Origin: Dallia pectoralis
Taxonomy: Eukaryota > Chordata > Actinopteri > Esociformes > Umbridae
Assembly: GCA_029465975.1 (NCBI GenBank)
Contig: CM055728.1
Coordinates: forward strand, 4,051,908 to 4,115,907
Direction: 5' to 3'
DNA length: 64,000 nt
The notes beneath the pieces are model-generated. The model was not told where the DNA came from, searched no databases, and saw only the letters and a list, made by a program, of their open reading frames with translations. Below, one piece after another: positions 1 to 10,440 of this stretch. How positions within the stretch are numbered: position 1 is the stretch's first letter; the number at the start of each line of letters is the position of its first letter. The translations under genes were made by a program, and so were the position numbers.

Positions 1-107
1 ACCTGACGCTCCCCTGTCCATTGCAATTTCCCCACCTTGCATGGACCCAGTGGGCCAACCTGTTGGGGAAGGGGAGGGACAGGATAAGGACAAGGCACAT
101 CTACCAG
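1..107 (+). CDS. elk1: elk1, internal coding exon (5' part outside window)
   Basis: This is the 3' part of an internal exon of the ETS-family transcription factor ELK1, a nuclear ternary-complex factor that binds DNA with SRF and is activated by MAP kinases. The reading frame starts at base 2 and gives a Pro/Gly/Glu-rich stretch (PDAPLSIAISPPCMD and on) that is poorly conserved between species. The exon is assigned from three things: it lies upstream of unmistakable ELK1 exons, its frame is open, and it ends at CAG|GCAAGT, a near-consensus GC donor. One base is left over at the donor and the next exon starts with two bases that complete a Glu codon, so the phases agree. The ETS DNA-binding domain must lie left of the window. 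The exon boundary is less certain than those of the next three exons. Confidence 0.68.
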
Positions 108-834
108 GCAAGTCATGCCAGGGTTCCAGACTAACTTCTTTTATTGAAGGCACTAGCACACATTTGGTTGCTTTAACGTATTTGAACAGTGTAACTGTAT
201 TCACCTGTGTCCCATTATGTACCTGAATCTTGCAGGCGAATGCTAAAAATGACAAGACATATTTCCAAATGAATGTGAAAATAAAATATTGCACCATTCA
301 AAAAATAATCACTAAGCATATACCAACACAATCATCCATCCCTACAAACACTCGTTTATGAAAGCAAAACCTCCAGCGCTGCAATAAGTTATTTCAATTC
401 TGGTGAGAAACTTAAAAGTGGTTGTATTTTGTTCTGAAGCTATCCGAAGCATTTGAACTACCAACAAATCGAGTATTCTCTTAGCATAATTTGTTATTTT
501 AACTTTGATAAGAGGCCTGTGATGTGGACATTTTTGCAATATATATACAATATTTGCAGTTTTGTATATACAACATATGTTTTCCCATACAACATATGAA
601 TAGACCAATTCAAAAATAAGCTTACTGTCTATTGGTTAAAGTGTAGATAACTTCAGCTGGCACTGTTGGAGGTAAGCCTGGGAGTGACACATCTAGAATC
701 TTGAGAACACAATTATTATAATTATTTGGATGTTTTTTTACACTAAGATAAATCATACAAGATTTAGCAGATTTTGTAAGGTGGCATGATTTGAAAAAGT
801 ATTGCAAGAGGCACTGGATATTCTTTGGTAGGTA

Positions 835-1560
835 CAGGTGCTTCTCAGAAAATTAACATATCGTGCAAAAGTTCATTTGTTTCAGTAATTCAACTTAAAA
901 TGGGAAACTAATATATTATATAGACTCATTACATGCAGAGTGAGATATTTCAAGCCTTTATTTGATATAATCTTGATGATTATGGCTAACAAAATCTCAG
1001 AAAATTAGAATATTGTGAAAAGGTTTGTAGGCTCAAAGTGTCTCACTCTAAACAGCTAATTAATCCAAAACACCTGCAAAGGGTTCCTGAGCCTTTAATT
1101 GGTCTCTCAGTCTGGTTCAGTGTAATTCACAATCATGGGGAAGACTGCTGACCTGACAGTTGTGCAGAAAACCATCATTGACACCCTCCACAAGGAGGGA
1201 AAGCCTCAAAAGGTAATTGCAAAAGAAGTTGGATGTTCTCAAAGTGCTGTATCAAGGCACATTAATAGAAAGTTAAGTGGAAGGGAAAGGTGTGGAAGGA
1301 AAAGGTGCACAAGCAGCAGGGATGACCGTAGCCTGAAGAGGATTGTCAGGAAAAGGCCATTCAAATGTGTGGGGGATCTTCACAAGGAGTGGACTGAGGC
1401 TGGAGTTACTGCAAGAGCCATCACACACAGACTGGTGCTGGACATGGGCTTCAAATGTGTGGGGGAGCTTCACAAGGAGTGGACTGAGGCTGGAGTTACT
1501 GCATCATGAGCCACCACACACAGACGGGTCCTGGACATGGGCTTCAAATGTCATATTCAT
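835..1560 (+). mobile_element. Tc1-like DNA transposon, truncated, with internal tandem duplication
   Basis: The left end CAGGTGCTTCTCAGAAAATT follows a TA dinucleotide at 833-834, the usual Tc1 target. An ATG at 1135 opens a 124-aa reading frame starting MGKTADLTVVQKTIIDTLH, the N-terminal helix-turn-helix region of a Tc1 transposase. From 1360 a segment of about 90 bp is repeated (units start at 1360, 1450 and, partially, 1543), so the peptide FKCVG(D/E)LHKEWTEAGVTA occurs twice before a TGA. The DDE catalytic core and the right terminal repeat are absent. It sits in sense orientation in the elk1 intron and cannot encode an active transposase. Confidence 0.85.
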
Positions 1561-1849
1561 CTTGCCGCTCCTGAATGTGAGATTTGAGTCGATCATAACA
1601 TCTAGATTATGCACTTGTTTCCTGGTTTTTGGGGCTTGTGAATTCTGTTATTTTTTAATGTTAGCCATTTTTGTTGCATAATACAAAAATCTTTGTTTTA
1701 ATTTGGTTTAATTGTAGGCAATTGTGTTTCATCCAGGCATTTTTGTGCTCTATAAATTCACAGTGAGTCTATTGCGCAGTTGTGTGGTTTGAGAGCCAAA
1801 CGTATTTGAGGATCATTTCCATAGCCTTAGTAGTTAATATTGTTCTTCT

Positions 1850-2150
1850 TTAGAATTTGGCCCAGAGGTAGCACATAGAGATTAAACAGATGCGTTCTGA
1901 GAACTGATTCCTGGGGAATTCCACATGTCATAGTCACCTTATCGGATTCATGAATGCCAATGGTGACAAAAATATCTCTGGCCATCTAAGTAAGACCTAG
2001 AGGACTGTCCTGAAGAGTCCTACCCAATTGTCCAGCCTGTCCAGAAGTTCTATGATCTGCAGTGTCAAGTGCAGCACTAAGATCTAATAGAAACAGAACT
2101 GTCATTTTATCTAAATCATTATTCAACCGTGTATCATTTGAAAAAGATAA
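1850..2150 (-). mobile_element. L2-like LINE reverse-transcriptase fragment
   Basis: On the minus strand the segments TCGIPQESVLRTHLF and NLYVLPLGQI match the palm region of fish L2-type LINEs (typically CGVPQGSILGPLLF, NLYMLPLGQI). Further upstream on the same strand ALDTADHR resembles the AFDTVDH motif. Frames are broken, so this is a decayed copy. Confidence 0.6.
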
Positions 2151-2461
2151 ATGACTGCTTGGAAATTGCTGATTTGATTGAAGTCAACCGTCTCAAAGAT
2201 TCTTGCTATAAAAGGTAGATTTTATACAGAGCTATAGTTGTTCAAAATAGATGCATCCAGGGTGCATCAGTTTTTGTTGAATGAATGTTTAGGAACTTGT
2301 GTAGTAGACAAATGTATTTTGCACTCTTGCATTCTTGCAGGTAATTGAAAATACCAAATGCAAAGAATGCAGATGGATTTAACATTGTATTTGTTACTGT
2401 GAGTGCAGTATAATAGTTAAGTGGTCTAGTTAAGTTAAGTTTGTCTTTATTCCCCCCGCAG

Positions 2462-2682
2462 AAAATTCCATGACTCCAGCTGTTGCTCTTCCAACACACT
2501 CGCCCCAGGAAGTACAACCCCCAAAAACCAAGAAGCCCAAAATCTTGGAACTGCCCTCTTCCTCCACACTCCTGCCCCCTGGCTTGTCTCTGGATAAGGT
2601 GAATGCTGCAGTGAACAGCATTTTGGCCCCTGGAAGTGCCACCAACACCCTGACTCCTACGATTCTCACATCCCATTCTCTG
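2462..2682 (+). CDS. elk1: elk1 exon with MAPK docking D-box
   Basis: The exon runs from the acceptor CCCCGCAG to CTCTG|GTGAGT and completes a Glu codon with the preceding exon. It encodes a Pro/Ser/Thr-rich region that includes KTKKPKILELP at 2527-2556. This corresponds to the ELK1 D-box (human KGRKPRDLELP), a basic cluster followed by Leu-x-Leu that docks ERK and JNK. Two in-frame stretches agree with ELK1: the Ser-rich run after the D-box and the C-terminal leader LTPTILTSHSL, which resembles human LTPSLLPTHTL. The exon ends on a complete codon, so the next exon is read in phase 0. Confidence 0.92.
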
Positions 2683-2860
2683 GTGAGTGATATCTCTCGT
2701 CTGTTTGATGATACATTAGAAGAAAAACGATGAATGGACCCAGATGTATTAAATTAGTTGGTATCAGTCTTTCAACCCCATATGATTTTTCAAGAGTAAT
2801 GTATTGTTGGAAGTTGTATGTGAGCATTAATTGTGTTAAACTATGTTTTCTTTGCCTTAG

Positions 2861-2962
2861 ACCCCTGTATTACTGACACCCAGCCCGCTCCCTTCCACCA
2901 TCCACTTCTGGAGCACGCTCAGTCCCATCGCTCCTAGGAGCCCAGCCAAGCTCTCCTTTCAG
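2861..2962 (+). CDS. elk1: elk1 exon encoding the transactivation domain core
   Basis: The exon has 34 codons between TTTGCCTTAG and CAG|GTACTT. It encodes TPVLLTPSPLPSTIHFWSTL followed by SPIAPRSPAKLSFQ, nearly identical to the human ELK1 C-terminal activation domain. The two Ser-Pro sites (S-P-I-A-P-R-S-P) correspond to the main ERK/JNK phosphorylation sites, human Ser383 and Ser389, needed for Mediator recruitment. ELK3 and ELK4 differ at several of these positions, so the ELK1 assignment is firm. The exon ends in the middle of the FQFP docking motif. Confidence 0.97.
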
Positions 2963-3968
2963 GTACTTCCTTCTTGTTTCTGCGGCTGCCGACAGAAACC
3001 ACTTGTGCAGGCCATCTGGCTTTTTCAAGTCAGTTATATCACTTACATACGTAGGGACAGGTGGTTTTTGATTAACCCAATGTCATATTGCTCAGGTACC
3101 TAGGCTGCGGTTTGTTGTGATGAGTGTATTATTAGATGAGCGACTTCATCTTGCCCTGTCTTTTGAACACAACACAAATAGGAGACAGGATGTTGCTTTC
3201 AGATATATTTAATATGAATTGTGATGAAGAAATCACTAGTGTAGCACATCCATGTCGTTGGGAAAGTCTGGTAATATAACATGTTTGTTGTCTGTGCAAT
3301 GGATGGAGTGATGGGAAATACAGCCATGTTGTTTTTAATTGGGATGCACCAATAAGAACACTTGTCCAATAGACAATATTCACACGACAATCGGCCGATA
3401 CTGATGATTTCTATACCTGTTTATTTTGGCATAATTTAAATAAAGGATATTGTTTATAATTAAGATGATGCTTATAATTCCAACCAATGACTACGAAGAC
3501 AGTGTGTTATGTGTTTCTCTCATATGAATACAATAGCAACATAAGCTCAATAACCTGAAGAACCGTGTTGTAACTGGACAGATTGCCTGTATACTAAGAG
3601 AATGCAATGCATATGTTCAACAAATAATGCATGTGGCGGCTATGATTTTACCATGCATGACCAAATGGATCAAATAGTTTTATTTTGAATAGGCTTGTTG
3701 CTATTTTTTGAAAAACTAAATATTGAAATCATTTACAGTAGCCTAGCTATTGATTGCCTAGCTGCTCAGTCACTCCACAAAACGATCTGTGACTCTGAGA
3801 CTATCTCCACCATCCAGCAACACCTGGAAGACTCCTCTGTTCAGAATGGCCTACCCCTAGCCATGCCCAGATCATGTTCTTTCAAATGTCTCTGTTTTCT
3901 CACTGTATTTTGTTTGTAGTATTATTTAAATGTAAACATTACTGATCAGCTTTACTTAATTGTTTCAG
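2963..3968 (+). other. elk1: elk1 intron with hAT-like terminal fragment
   Basis: This GT-AG intron ends in TTGTTTCAG. At about 3340-3425 the words GGGATGCACCAATA and CGGCCGATACTGATG resemble the ends of fish hAT elements (TAGGGATGCACCGATA and repeated GGCCGATACCGAT). No transposase ORF is visible. Confidence 0.55.
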
Positions 3969-4067
3969 TTCCCTTCCAATGGAAGCAATCATATCCATAT
4001 CCCTGCCTTGAGTGTGGATGGCCTGTCTACTCCTGTGGTGCTGTCACCAGGTCCACAGAAACCATGA
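3969..4067 (+). CDS. elk1: elk1 terminal coding exon
   Basis: The exon encodes 32 residues and a TGA stop at 4065-4067: FPSNGSNHIHIPALSVDGLS, then TPVVLSPGPQKP. Human ELK1 ends with the same VDGLSTPVVLSPGPQKP. The exon boundary splits the FxFP (DEF) ERK-docking motif, with FQ at the end of the previous exon and FP here. Both exons are therefore needed for a working docking site. The length and exact C-terminus match the family. Confidence 0.97.
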   Translation, partial: FPSNGSNHIHIPALSVDGLSTPVVLSPGPQKP

Positions 4068-6621
4068 GGGAAGTGTTGGACTACTTCCACAGAACCATGG
4101 ACATTGATTTCCAAATTCAGCCTATGGGAACCTTTGAAGAACATTAGGTATACTCAATGACCAGGCCAAGTGCATCCTGCCAGATACACTCATCAGGGGT
4201 AAGCTGGAGGCCAAAATGCTTTTGATTGCATTCTTTTTTAGGAGTTGAGAGCCTACTTTCACAGACCTTAATGATTGGCTCGCCCAGACGCCTCGCTCTT
4301 GTTTCCCAAGACCAGGCGGTGTGGTTGGTGACTTTGATTTGTAGAGAGGCTTCATCTTCTCTTTACTTTTATTTCTTATTTATTTTTTGTCTTGGTGAAA
4401 AGTTTTTTACTGGTGAAATTTGTTTTTGAGGATTACATTTATCTTCGTAACTTGTTAGGGTACTAATGAATTTGTCTATACAAGCATTAGGGTAATTGTA
4501 TTGTTTCAAATGGACTTGATTTTCTTAAGTAACCTACAAATTATCTGTTGCAAGAAAGGAGAGACTGGTATCTGTTCTGGTTCCATTGAAAGGTTTGTGC
4601 AAGATTAAACTACGATGGAACTTTGAGGCTTGATGAAAAGGAGCCAAGTCATTTGAACATTTAACAATCATGGTGAAGAAATGGAGCTACATTGATAATC
4701 TCATGGCTGGATTTGTTCTTTTATTCTGGCAAAGTTGACCTTTCCTACTTTAACATGCTGGTGAATGTGTTTTAACGCTTCAGATGAATCAATGTATTTC
4801 TTATTTTGATGTGAAATAGTTACAGTTAGCAATTATATTAATAATTATATTTTGTTGTGACTGAACATTTGATGCTCAGTCATGTTCACAGTTACTATCC
4901 ATTCCAGGTTTTCTTCATTTAATTACTTACCGATTTAATGCCAAGACGAATAATTTCATCACCAAAGACCAGCTGTTATTTTTGAGATACAGTGGTAGCC
5001 TTCATTGAGAAAAGGGCTAAAATACCTTATAACTAATGTTATTGAAGTCACAGACAATCCAGTTTACTTGCATAATGGATTTAGAAATGAAACAATATAT
5101 ATAAGCATTATATGGCATGCTTTAAGCCAAACCATAACTTCCAGTAGAGCAGAGAAAAAACTCAAGCTTGTCGTTCACTTCTATTTAGAATGTTAAACAT
5201 GTGATATTTTTACTAACATCTTGTACTCGTTGATAAAGATGTTTGTTCTTTGCCCAGTATATGTTTTTTAAATAATTTGATTATGACAACATAATTGGAC
5301 ATTGGTATGCAATCTACATTAACTCAGATAATGTTTATCACCAAGTCTAGTTGGTAAGTTATGTTCATTGCAGCTGTTGAAAGTGTAGATTTTCATGAGC
5401 TGATGACAATTCTGACTTTTGATATTAGTTGATCATTTAGTAAAGTAGCAGTGCCCCGCTATAGTCAGTGAACTTTTCATGTCATCTGTTATTGGAATGA
5501 CTAATATCTCTGTTACTATACTGGAGTCCATAATGCGGTCAGTTACAGTCTAATTGTTGTCCAACATGGGTTAGTTCATCATTACATTTGAGAACATGCC
5601 ATTTTTGTTTATTTTGGACAGTGTCAGCCAGTGTTTCATTAAATCTTGTATATGAAATTGTATATAATGAGATGATTCAATAGCTGTATCTATTTGTCAT
5701 TTTAGATTGGGATATTTTAAATAACAAATATATGTATTTTACATTTTTAATCTGTATTAAAAAATGAAATAGGAGAGCCTCAAGAATATGTGGTAAAACA
5801 CAACTGGCAAACAGTTTGGGTTGAGTCCTCTCCCCAGAATGTAATGTAATTGCTCTATGCGATCACTGCTCTGTGACTGTTTGTTTGTTTCTCTGTGAAA
5901 ATGTTTCACCTCTGGCTTTAGATACAGGGGCTCAGCAGATCCAAAGAAAAAAGGTTTCATACAATTACAAAGCCACTATTGATATTATGTCAACTGTTTG
6001 GCTATTCATAGTGTCAAAGAACTCCATCTTAACCTACTGCTGGTATAATATAGACTGTTGGCCAGGGATTTCATGCATCGCACTTTATCATCAACCCAAA
6101 AGTACAGTATCAAAACCCTGAGTAAGGGCTGCCTCTTTTATACTCCATCTGTAGTTATAATCAGCAAAACAATCTGCTAATATTGAAATTATGTGTATCA
6201 CATCATGAAATCAGTAGCCCTTCACTTTTTAGCTTTCATTTGACATTGCTTTTCAGGTTAGTTTGATCGCTCACCAATTAGATGTCCTGGTGGTGCACCT
6301 ACAACAAGAAAATATCTAAAAATATGTCTAAAAATATTTTCTTACTCTGATCACACTGTCGCAACTGAACCGTTAATATGAATGTAATATTTTCTGTAAC
6401 AGTGCTCTTAACTATGCCTTGTTGGCGAGACTGTCTTTTGATTCAACTTTCATGTAAAAAAAATTGTAAGATTGTGAATACCACATTATGACTGCCTTTA
6501 TATGCTGTATGTTTACATCCTACACCCAGGCAGTTGTGTTGGACATCTCAGGCTGCAATATCTGCTCTACATCTTGCCATGTGCTAAGAACATTCCATTG
6601 TATATTCTGGTGATTTCATTG
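4068..6621 (+). other. elk1 3' untranslated region and downstream spacer
   Basis: No gene or repeat family is recognised here. The sequence is AT-rich single-copy-looking DNA. The elk1 3' UTR must start at 4068, but I cannot choose its polyadenylation site. Short ORFs here show no conserved motif. Confidence 0.5.
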
Positions 6622-6623
6622 TA

Positions 6624-7300
6624 CTCTACCATTTAAAAGTTTGGGGTCACACTAAAATGTTGTTGTTTTCAGAAGAATAGCAATTTTACATAACATCCTA
6701 TTGAGCAAAAGTACAGTATTAGAAATTGTTGTAAATGTCTATTGTAGCTGGAAACAGCACATTCTTTTAGGGAGTATCTTAATGGTCATACCGAGGCCCA
6801 TTCTAACAGTCCTGTGTGCCAATGGCACGTGGTGTTTGCTTTTACAAGTTTATTATTTTAAAAGGTTGTTTGTGATCATCAGAAAATCCTTTTGCAATTA
6901 TGTTATTAAAGAAACAATAAAAACATGTTTTGATTAGTTGACTATCTAGAGCCTCAGCAATTGTGGGTTTGAGTACAAGTTCAAACTGATCAGAAACAAA
7001 TGACTTTGGCATATTTTTCTTCTGAGAAACGAAGGCTATTCCGTGTGAGAAATTGCCCCAAAAAAACTGACTATTTTATGCAACGTTTTGTTCTACTTAC
7101 TGAAACTGTGCAAACTGGCTCTAACCAGAATAGGAACAAGAGTGGAAGACCCCGGTGCAGAATTAAGCAAGAGGACGAATACATTAGTGTCGTGTTTGAG
7201 AAACACAACTCACAAGCCCTGAACTTGCTCATTTATTTAATGTACCCAGAAAAACACACGAATGAATATCTTGGTGACCCCTAGCTTTTGAATGGTCGTG
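6624..7300 (+). mobile_element. Tc1-like transposon, internally deleted, both ends present
   Basis: The left end (CTACCATTTAAAAGTTTGGG) and right end (complement of CCTAGCTTTTGAATGG) form imperfect terminal inverted repeats flanked by TA on both sides (6622-6623 and 7301-7302). Inside, SGRPRCRIKQEDEYISVVF in the frame from 7000 matches the linker after the Tc1 helix-turn-helix (usually SGRPR followed by an acidic stretch). The catalytic domain is deleted, leaving a 677-bp non-autonomous copy. Confidence 0.85.
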
Positions 7301-7302
7301 TA

Positions 7303-8365
7303 CTAATTCAGCAACTATACTTACAATAGGTTGTGTGTAATATTATGTCTCTGTAATGTAGCTACAATACTTTGTTGATCCTTCTGCCTTGGTATTGCTA
7401 CAGTACGTGATCTATTTTCTCAAATCTAGCATGTTTGTACTCTAGACAATTCAATGAAATTTGTTAACTATTACCCAGTAATTTTTGACATGATTGTTGA
7501 AACATTTTAAGTATCTGGCTTGTTTCTAAGCTTGACTACAGGTTTTATTTTTGAGCTATGATAACATCATTTGTATTTAGGTATTAAGGGCAGCGTTTTG
7601 CTCTACAATGCCTTTGTAGAGGTTCTTGTGTACCATTTGTCACAAAAGGAAATCTTGGAAATACAAGCCTAAATAATATACCTAAGAAACTGTATGGTTG
7701 TTTGCATATTAATAATTGTTTGTATGGGTATATATTGATGTTATGGCATAGATACAGCACCATCATGCATTCTATTGTTTTTAAAACCGAACACTGCTGT
7801 ACGGCCAAGACTACTCCAAGGCCGCGTTGTAGGCACTTTTGGCAGTGGACAGCGGCCATTATAGGCGGTTTGTGGTTTGTTCTTCCTCGGAACACTGTTT
7901 GTAGGTACACTCCACTGCTGACCAGGAGCACCCCACAAGCCTTGCCGTTTCAGCGATTCTCAGACTCAGATGTTAATTTGGCGCCTAAAAAAGTCGCTCA
8001 GGTTTTTTTCCCTGACCGTTTCTTCTGCACCCAACAAGTTGACTACGAGAACTGAAGCTTTTGCAAGGGATTGAGGTGATGTTTGTCTAAATCCCCACAT
8101 TGAGGTTTGACTAGAGTAAGAAACTACAATCCGTTCTCTGGTAAGGTATGGATAACTGGAAAGCACTTTTAAAAAAGTAAGTGCTAAAACGGAATGCACT
8201 TGAAAATACAAAATCAACTGAATCAAGTAGTGATACTGAATTCAGTAGATTTCTCAATTTGAATACCTAAGAAAAATCTAAATTTCAGTTTATTGCTCAG
8301 CTCTAATGGTTACAAGAACATTGGTATAATGTTAAAATAGTCCAGGCACGCAGTAGGCTTCAATG
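7303..8365. other. Unassigned intergenic DNA
   Basis: I recognise no gene or repeat. A GC-richer patch at about 7790-8050 contains overlapping open frames of up to 117 codons on both strands. The encoded peptides have no motif that I know and no start context or splice sites that would support a gene. Confidence 0.4.
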
Positions 8366-8370
8366 TTGTA

Positions 8371-8985
8371 AAATTAACAATGTTTGGAACAATCAAGTCT
8401 CCTAGATGTTCTAAAGCTAGCAGTCTGACCAAACTATGTAACCAGGCAAGAAGGGCTTTGGTCAGGTAGGTGACCAAGAACCCAATAGCCGCTTTAACAG
8501 AGCTTCAGAGTTTCTCTGAGAACCTGCCGGGACAACCAAATCTGTTGTACTTGATTCCTTGGTCTGATTTAATCATAATCAAATTATTTGGTCTGAATGT
8601 CAGTCACTGTGTCTGGCAAGACCACACCTCACCTGGCTAATACCATTCCTACAGTGAAGCATGATGGTAGCAGCATCATGTTATAGGTATACAGAAAGGT
8701 CCTTGATGGAAACCTTATTCTGCGCAAACAGGATCTCAGAAATGCTTCCTTCATTGTTCAAGCAACAACTTGGACTTGAACACTATTGAACATCTGTGGG
8801 ATATCTGAAGATTGCGTTTTACCGACGCTTTCCACCCAATCTCTTAATGCTCGAAATCCAGTTGTGCATAGCTTGATAGAGGCATCCCCAAAGATAATCT
8901 AACCAGAGAGCACTGCCCAGGCCATTTTCAAAGTATATAAATGCATTTCTAAATAAAATGTCAACTAATATTTACAATTATTGGC
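8371..8985 (+). mobile_element. Degenerate Tc1-like transposase copy
   Basis: Words in order along the + strand match the large salmonid-type Tc1 transposase gene: AGGTGACCAAGAACCC, ACAGAGCTTCAGAG, CCTACAGTGAAGCATGATGG, GGACTTGAACACTATTGAAC. The last corresponds to the DLNPIEHLW region around the third catalytic residue. There are many stops and deletions and no intact ends. Confidence 0.75.
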
Positions 8986-8989
8986 CAAA

Positions 8990-10437
8990 AGTCCTCTAAA
9001 TATATTTTTCACTGTCATTTTAAGATGTTATATGTAGATTGGTTGCAAAGAAAATAATAATTATATTAAATAATAATTTAATCAGTTATAAATAATCAGG
9101 TCTGATAACTTGGCAAATGTACCGCATTTGACCAAAACATAATACTCTCTGGGCAATTCAGAACAGTTTTGTGACTTTTCATAATACAAGGCAATAATGT
9201 ATTTTAAATGGAGTTTAGCCTACCATGCACATAAGGTAAAACATACATTTCTCAAATCTTTGAAGTTCAGTTTTGTTCAAATGGATAAGTATTCATTTAT
9301 GGAATTGAGATTATTCTAAATGGTTATGTTGAAAATAAATATATAGTATTATTTTGAACTTTTTTTACTCAACACAGGCACACTTTGGGCCAGTTTCACG
9401 GACACAAAGAAAGATAATTTGAACTGACTATTGCACCAATATTTCTAAATTAATTCTACACTGCGATGCATTTCATTGATTTGGGGCATGGTAGTCGAAA
9501 GCAGTTTAGAGTAAAAACTCTTGTACAAGCGTGTTTTGTGAGTGTCTCTGATAACTGCTGTTTTTACAATTCATTTTTGTGGTGAGTGTTTTTTCAATAG
9601 CCCTGTATACAAACATCAAATAGTGTCTGGCTCTTCTAGAAGTTAGGAAGTCCCAGCCAATTGAAATTTATAAGAGACAATTATGTGTATGAAAGTTCCC
9701 ACCAGTAATTGTGTTATAAAAATGCTTAAATCTTCTGTATGGTACTGAAACACTATGAATTGCCAGATTAGGCTTTTTTATTTTTGTACTGTTCTTAAAG
9801 AGCTTGGTCATTGTGGATGTTTTTCTGTTTAAAGGAAGTTTGGGGAAACCAAAAAAACGATAAATATGTTTCCTCCAAATATCTCCGGCCTAAATATGTA
9901 CCAATATCTTTGTAATATTGACTATTGTTTATTTCTGTCATATTGTTCCTTCTCCGTGGCAGCGATTGTCTCTGGGGATTTATTGACAGAGTGGAGTGGT
10001 TGCTTTTCTATGTCCATATATATTTACTTGAAAGAGAGAAACTATTTTTATCTACACACTTTAATTTGGCACTGTAAATGTTAAAGAAATTATTCTTGTT
10101 GGGAAAAAAATCTGATCGGAGATCTACAGCTGTCATTAGGAGGTAATAAAATCAGATTTGGTTCTGTATGTGGTCTTCAGTTTTTTTTTTTCATGTTAAT
10201 GCTTTGCATACGTTGATTCTCTTAAGTCTATTGCAACTGAAGTGCACCTTAAAATGTTAAGTTGAATTTATTCGTATTAATGTGTGCTATTCTGAAAGTG
10301 AGTAGCCTGTGAAGGTACAGTCAATCTAATCTCAACACTACCAGAGTTCTGACATTAGTGGGCACAAGTGCATGTGCCGCCTCAGTTTTAACCTTTACAG
10401 ATCACTTTTATTGACAAAATGGTCAATTTGCTAAGAT
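8990..10437. other. AT-rich intergenic DNA
   Basis: No gene is seen. GGGCCAGTTTCACGGACACA at about 9388-9407 resembles the end of a fish MITE family, but I find no partner end. Nothing else is recognised. Confidence 0.35.
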
Positions 10438-10440
10438 CAG

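Larger units (their letters stand above)
108..2461 (+). other. elk1: elk1 intron, GC-AG type, carrying transposon fragments
   Basis: The intron starts with GCAAGT and ends with the pyrimidine-rich acceptor CCCCCCGCAG at 2452-2461. It contains a broken Tc1 element and an L2-like LINE fragment (listed separately). I see nothing recognisable in 108-832 or in about 1560-1845, which are AT-rich. Confidence 0.65.

Noticed and set aside
7702..8055. A 117-codon ORF in a GC-richer patch
   Set aside because: Overlapping frames on both strands are similarly open, and there is no motif, splice signal or repeat-family match.
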